Source: Heliomicrobium gestii
GTDB lineage: Bacteria; Bacillota; Desulfitobacteriia; Heliobacteriales; Heliobacteriaceae
Reading direction: 5' to 3'
Length of the DNA stretch: 64,000 nucleotides
Assembly: GCF_009877435.1 (NCBI RefSeq)
Contig: NZ_WXEX01000002.1
Coordinates: forward strand, 310,001 to 374,000
Positions within the stretch are counted from its first letter, which is position 1. Each line of letters opens with the position of its first letter. The notes beneath the pieces were generated by a model that was given only the letters and a program-made list of their open reading frames with translations, ran no database searches and was not told where the DNA came from. The translations under genes were made by a program, and so were the position numbers. This document shows positions 60,666 through 64,000 of this stretch, piece after piece.

Positions 60666-61133
60666 TAGCCGGGATAGCATCGCTTCAATCTGCTCGGGCG
60701 GGCTGTTGTAGACGAGAACAAGTTCGCTGACCAGGATCTGTTTGGCGTTATCGAGCATCCGCCGTTCCCCTGTGGAAAGACCCTTCTCCTGGTTGCGGTG
60801 AATCAGGTTGCGCACCACCTCGGCCACCGCGTAAATATCGCCGCTCTTCATCTTGTCCAGGTTGGCCCGGTAGCGGCGGTGCCAGTTGTTCGACATGGTC
60901 GATTTCGTCGATTGCAACAGGGTCATCACCTGATCGGCCTCGATGGCGTCGATGACCTGTCGCAAGCCGATACCGGCGATCTGTCCGCTGGGAACGAGGA
61001 TGCGCATATCGCCCAAGGACAGGCGGAGCACGTAGTACTGCCGCGTTTCCCCCAAGACCTCCCGTTCCTCGACGGCTTCGATCACGCCCGCGCCATGCAT
61101 GGGATAGACCACCTTGTCTCCAATGGCGAACAC
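60657..61133 (-). CDS. carD: CarD/CdnL-family transcription regulator
   Basis: 158 residues from GTG 61133 after GGAGGG. N-terminal RNA polymerase-interacting Tudor-like domain ('FAIGDKVVYPMHGAGVIEAVEE') and a helical C-terminal domain ('MSNNWHRRYRANLDKMKSGD', 'RMLDNAKQILVSEL'). CarD/CdnL proteins bind the beta subunit and stabilise open complexes at rRNA promoters. Located between disA and yacL, the usual place in Firmicutes, though split from disA here by coat genes. Confidence 0.95.
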   Translation of the reverse strand: MFAIGDKVVYPMHGAGVIEAVEEREVLGETRQYYVLRLSLGDMRILVPSGQIAGIGLRQVIDAIEADQVMTLLQSTKSTMSNNWHRRYRANLDKMKSGDIYAVAEVVRNLIHRNQEKGLSTGERRMLDNAKQILVSELVLVYNSPPEQIEAMLSRLLA

Positions 61134-61181
61134 AGGGTCCCTCCTTCCCTCACTCCTGCTCGCCGCCGCTTGCCCCCTTCA

Positions 61182-61211
61182 TTGACAATCCTTGACTGTC
61201 GCCGCTATAAT
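61182..61211 (+). promoter_or_regulatory. Sigma-A promoter of the DUF1573-like gene
   Basis: TTGACA (61182-61187), 18-base spacer, TATAAT (61206-61211); both hexamers perfect. It reads away from carD. Confidence 0.85.
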
Positions 61212-61253
61212 AAGTGCAAACATCCGGTTGGGAAAGGACGGGAGCATTGGAGC

Positions 61254-61649
61254 ATGAAAGACTTGGCGTGCCAGCAGTTTCAGGATACGGTAGCGGAATT
61301 TTTAATTCGCCACCAGAGCATCCTGGACATTCTCTCCAAGTCTCAGGAATCCAATGCCCGGGTAAACCGGGCGGTGGTGAAGGCTGTGACGAACTGCGGC
61401 TGTGTCAAAATCAGAGCTGAAAAGTCATCCATCCCGCCAGAAGCGACCCTCGCAGATTTGAAAAACCTGCTCGACAGTCATCTTGACGGTGAGCTGTGCC
61501 CCAACTGCCGCGAAATCATTGAGAGTGAGATGGGAAAGTCCATCTTTTACCTGACGGCGCTTTGTCACAGCCTGGGTCTCAATCTGGCCGATGTGCTCCA
61601 ACGGGAACACGAAAAGGTCTCCACGCTAAGAATATTCAACTTCACCTGA
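61254..61649 (+). CDS. DUF1573-like small cysteine-containing protein
   Basis: 131 residues from ATG 61254. Helical N-terminus ('FQDTVAEFLIRHQSILDILSK'), then 'NRAVVKAVTNCGCVKI', a 'CPNCREIIESEMG' pair and 'FYLTALCHSLGLNLADVL'. The CGC and CPNC motifs could bind a metal. I know homologues annotated as DUF1573 in clostridia next to the disA/carD locus, function unknown. No signal peptide. It is followed by a terminator. Confidence 0.8.
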   Translation: MKDLACQQFQDTVAEFLIRHQSILDILSKSQESNARVNRAVVKAVTNCGCVKIRAEKSSIPPEATLADLKNLLDSHLDGELCPNCREIIESEMGKSIFYLTALCHSLGLNLADVLQREHEKVSTLRIFNFT

Positions 61650-61699
61650 TTCCATGACCTGAGGGTTCTTCGTGCAAGGATTGCTGCGCACGACTCTGG

Positions 61700-61725
61700 G
61701 CGGCCGCTGATGCGGTCGCTTTTTT
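61700..61725 (+). terminator. Terminator after the DUF1573-like gene
   Basis: GCGGCCGC (61700-61707), TGAT, GCGGTCGC (61712-61719; one G-U pair), TTTTTT (61720-61725). Confidence 0.9.
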
Positions 61726-61743
61726 ATTTGCCCATCGCATAAG

Positions 61744-61761
61744 TTGCGCCCACAGGCGCAA
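61744..61761 (+). other. Hairpin upstream of the first coat gene
   Basis: TTGCGCC (61744-61750), CACA, GGCGCAA (61755-61761), then ACTTTT. It lies 41 bases before the start. It may be an operator or a second stop for read-through. No mother-cell sigma promoter could be assigned with confidence. Confidence 0.4.
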
Positions 61762-61802
61762 ACTTTTCATTGAATACAGGCCGATCAGAAAGGGGAGCGA
61801 CC

Positions 61803-62594
61803 GTGCAGGCCGACCAGAACAACAGCCATCCACAAACCGGCATCCCCGTTCCGACCGCATCGGTAGTCATTTATCCGCCCGTTCACTGGCCGGGACAAAC
61901 AACGCCGCCGACGGGATTCCGCAGCGTCACCGGGCAACCGGAGCCGCATCAGCCAGCCAATCAGAGCGACAATCAACAGGGCGGCGACGGTTCACAGCAG
62001 CAGCAGGGAGCCAGTCAAGGTCAAAGCCAGGGGCAGGAACAGGGGCAGAATCAGCGGCAAGGGCAAGGTAAAGGACAAGGACAACGCACCGGTCAAAGTC
62101 AGGGTCGGGGGCAGGCGCAAAAAAACAACCCAGGGCCGCTCCAAGGGAAAAGCCCCACCTATCCGCCAGGTCAGGACACCCCCTACACCGGCTTTCCGGC
62201 TCCCTTCACCGGCGGGTTCCCCGCGCTGGGCAGCGACTCCTCCATGATGGTCGGCGTTCCTGCCGGATTTGGCGCTCAGCCGCCGGCCGGCTATGCTTTC
62301 GGGACGCCGGCGTACGGATACTCCCTCCCCGCCGCCCAGCCCATGTACGCCCCTGCTGCGCCGATGTTGTCTGCCGGGATGAACGCCCTGACCGACAAAG
62401 ACCTGCTGCTGCTCATGGATTTGATGGCCCAGGAGATGAACGCGGCGCGCAAATGCCGGCACTTTGCCCGGTCTGTCGGCGACGAGGCCGTCGCCGCGGC
62501 GTTGCACCGGGCGGGCCAGATGCACCAGCGTCATCTGAAAGTGATGATTCAGCACTGCCAGGTCGGCGGCATACCGGCAAGCTTATGGTCGTAA
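61803..62594 (+). CDS. CotF-like spore coat protein with Gln/Gly-rich region
   Basis: 263 residues from GTG 61803, after AAAGGGGAG. An N-terminal Pro/Thr-rich part, a Gln-Gly-Ser low-complexity block (~55-108), a Gly/Pro/Tyr/Ala-rich part (~120-200), and a C-terminal helical pair 'LTDKDLLLLMDLMAQEMNAARKC' ... 'AGQMHQRHLKVMIQHC' that resembles the ferritin-like CotF fold. Predicted to be a mother-cell-made coat protein; the low-complexity parts suit cross-linked surface layers. Confidence 0.75.
   Translation: MQADQNNSHPQTGIPVPTASVVIYPPVHWPGQTTPPTGFRSVTGQPEPHQPANQSDNQQGGDGSQQQQGASQGQSQGQEQGQNQRQGQGKGQGQRTGQSQGRGQAQKNNPGPLQGKSPTYPPGQDTPYTGFPAPFTGGFPALGSDSSMMVGVPAGFGAQPPAGYAFGTPAYGYSLPAAQPMYAPAAPMLSAGMNALTDKDLLLLMDLMAQEMNAARKCRHFARSVGDEAVAAALHRAGQMHQRHLKVMIQHCQVGGIPASLWS
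61965..62126 (+). repeat. Gln/Gly codon repeats in the coat gene
   Basis: An imperfect array of short units (GGNCAG / CAGGGN type) encoding Gly-Gln-rich 'GQSQGQEQGQNQ' and 'GQGKGQGQ'. Prone to length variation. Confidence 0.75.
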
Positions 62595-62607
62595 GGGAGG
62601 ACAGGAG

Positions 62608-63177
62608 ATGGCCGGCGCGTTGAAAATGCGAAAAACGTCCCGCCAGTCGCCGAAGGGGCAAGGCAACGGCCAGGGGGATGGGCAACAAACCGATCCAAGC
62701 CATGGCCTGGGAAGCAATCCGTCCTACGCCCAGGCGACAGGAACAGCGACCGGGGGCGGCCCTCAAGGCTCCGATGAGCTGACCGCGCAGGAGATGTTTT
62801 GGGACGTCTTGGGCACGGAGAAACAACTGGCTCAGTTGTGCAATCGGGCGGCCTTAGAGGCGGGACAGCCGGGGCTCTACCAGGATCTGATGGCCATCCT
62901 CAACGAAACGCAGGCCTGCCACCGGGAACTGTTTCATGTGATGCTGCAGCGCGGATGGTACCACCTGCACCCGGCCGATCTGATGCAGACCCAGCAGGTT
63001 TTCCACGATTTTCACTCGATGGCGCAGTCCTTGAACAACCAAAACCAGGGCAATCAAGGCGAACCGGGCCAGTCAACACAGAGCGGCGGAAACGGCGCCG
63101 CTTCTGGGGGAAGCGCTTCCGGCGGTTCCGGCAACACTTCCGGCGGGTCTTCCAGCGGGGGAAGCGGCGGGAATTGA
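62608..63177 (+). CDS. Spore coat protein, CotF family
   Basis: 189 residues, 13 bases after the previous gene. Basic Gly/Gln-rich N-terminus, then the Coat_F helical domain (~57-145): 'LTAQEMFWDVLGTEKQLAQLCNRAALE' and 'HRELFHVMLQRGWYHLHPADLMQ' in pieces, and a Gly/Ser/Asn-rich tail of ~40 residues. It shares design with its neighbour, so the two may be partners in the coat. Its stop codon is one base from the disA stop on the other strand. Confidence 0.85.
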   Translation: MAGALKMRKTSRQSPKGQGNGQGDGQQTDPSHGLGSNPSYAQATGTATGGGPQGSDELTAQEMFWDVLGTEKQLAQLCNRAALEAGQPGLYQDLMAILNETQACHRELFHVMLQRGWYHLHPADLMQTQQVFHDFHSMAQSLNNQNQGNQGEPGQSTQSGGNGAASGGSASGGSGNTSGGSSSGGSGGN

Positions 63178-63178
63178 A

Positions 63179-64000
63179 TCAGTTCTCTCCCAGCAACACC
63201 TGTTCGCGCAGGCGGCGCACCCCTTCCTTGATCGCTCGCGCCCGGACCTCGCCGATGCCTTCCACCTCATCCAGTTCCTCTGTGGAGGCGCGGCAGATGT
63301 TCTGGAGCCCGCCAAAGGCGCCGACCAGGTTTTCCACCACCGCATAGGGAAGGCGCGGGATTTTGGCCAGGATACGATACCCTCGAGGCGAGACGGACAT
63401 ATCCAGCACCCCCAGTCCCGACCCATAGCCGAGCGCGCGGGCGATGGGGAGCAGATCGGGAATGTCATTGGAGTGATGGCGGATCTCTTCGCGGATCTGT
63501 GTAACGGAACGGTTCTCCGTCGTCCGGTAGTCCTCGATGATCGACTGGCCCTGCTCCTCGATGTTGTCTACCAGTTCGGCCAACTGCATGCGCACGAGGC
63601 GTCCTTCGTTGCCCAATTCACAGATATACTGTTGCATCTCTTGAAACATGCGCGAAAACATCTCGATGCGCTGGAGGACACGGGCCACATCAAAGACGGT
63701 GACCAGGTCTTGAAACTCCATGATGGTCAGGCTGTGAAGGGCCTTGGTGATCACAGACCTATACTTTTCCAGGGTCTGCAAGCCTTGATTGGCCTTCGTC
63801 AGGATGGTCGGAATGTCGCGCAGGGTATAGCGGAGCGTCCCCTGGTAGAGGGTGATGATCCCGCGGCGCTGGGAGATGGAGACCACCATTTCGCCGGTCT
63901 GGCGGGCCACCCGCTCGGCCGTCCGGTGGCGAATGCCCGTTTCCCCGGAAGGGATGCCGGGATCGGGCACGAGCTGTGTGTTGGCATAGAGAATGCGGCT
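63179..64000 (-). CDS. disA: DNA-integrity scanning diadenylate cyclase DisA (5' end beyond window)
   Basis: The visible part is 273 residues, open to the right edge, lacking about 85 N-terminal residues of the ~355 expected. The end of the DAC domain is seen: 'YANTQLVPDPG' and the ATP-binding 'ETGIRHRTAERVA'. A central helical bundle and a C-terminal HhH domain ('LDEVEGIGEVRARAIKEGVRRL') follow. DisA makes c-di-AMP and pauses at branched DNA, linking DNA damage to sporulation. Confidence 0.96.
   Translation of the reverse strand, partial: SRILYANTQLVPDPGIPSGETGIRHRTAERVARQTGEMVVSISQRRGIITLYQGTLRYTLRDIPTILTKANQGLQTLEKYRSVITKALHSLTIMEFQDLVTVFDVARVLQRIEMFSRMFQEMQQYICELGNEGRLVRMQLAELVDNIEEQGQSIIEDYRTTENRSVTQIREEIRHHSNDIPDLLPIARALGYGSGLGVLDMSVSPRGYRILAKIPRLPYAVVENLVGAFGGLQNICRASTEELDEVEGIGEVRARAIKEGVRRLREQVLLGEN

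Overview
The window looks like chromosomal DNA of a GC-rich (about 58-60% by eye, not computed), endospore-forming, motile Firmicute of class Clostridia, of the Heliobacteriaceae/Peptococcaceae kind. The evidence is the gene order disA-carD-yacL-ispD/F-gltX-(T-box)-cysE-cysS-mrnC-rlmB-yacP-sigH-rpmG-secE-nusG followed by the rpl/rpo, str, S10, spc and alpha clusters, the sporulation genes (sigH, CotF-like coat proteins) and the zinc-binding forms of several ribosomal proteins. I cannot name the genus from the sequence alone. I found no rRNA, tRNA, CRISPR array or insertion sequence. Almost every gene is on the minus strand, so transcription runs from high to low coordinates.

Right end (about 64000 to 50400): disA runs off the window and converges on a small plus-strand spore-coat cluster (a DUF1573-like protein with its own sigma-A promoter, then two CotF-like proteins with low-complexity regions). 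Next come carD, a PIN-TRAM membrane protein and a fused ispDF, then gltX. A tRNA-Cys T-box leader controls cysE-cysS-mrnC-rlmB-yacP. sigH follows with its own promoter and tandem terminators.

Middle (about 50400 to 13000): the core expression machinery. rpmG-secE-nusG-rplK-rplA; an L10 leader with an attenuator, then rplJ-rplL; a terminator and a new promoter for rpoB-rpoC; an L7Ae-like gene with rpsL-rpsG-fusA-tuf; then the 30-gene S10-spc-alpha supercluster from rpsJ to rplQ, with secY, adk, map, a KOW protein, infA and rpmJ inside it. The cobalt/nickel/vitamin-type ECF module (ecfA1-ecfA2-ecfT), truA and rplM-rpsI end the block. An AT-rich island with a GNAT acetyltransferase separates tuf from rpsJ. 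A dispersed repeat of about 150 bp occurs next to that island and again beside gltX.

Left end (about 12800 to 1): the most unusual part. A histidine kinase and a sigma-54 enhancer-binding response regulator lie directly upstream of a near-consensus sigma-54 promoter with an upstream palindrome. That promoter faces a tight operon: a soluble receptor with two MCP signalling domains, a triple CheW, CheB, a complete RsbR-RsbS-RsbT stressosome module, a stub of the RsbX-type phosphatase, a soluble histidine kinase, an Hpt protein that looks like a CheA without its kinase core, a single-domain response regulator and a HEAT-repeat protein. No CheA or CheR is present in the window. I read this as a hybrid of chemosensory array and stressosome under sigma-54 control. 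This is the best candidate for an undescribed system here.
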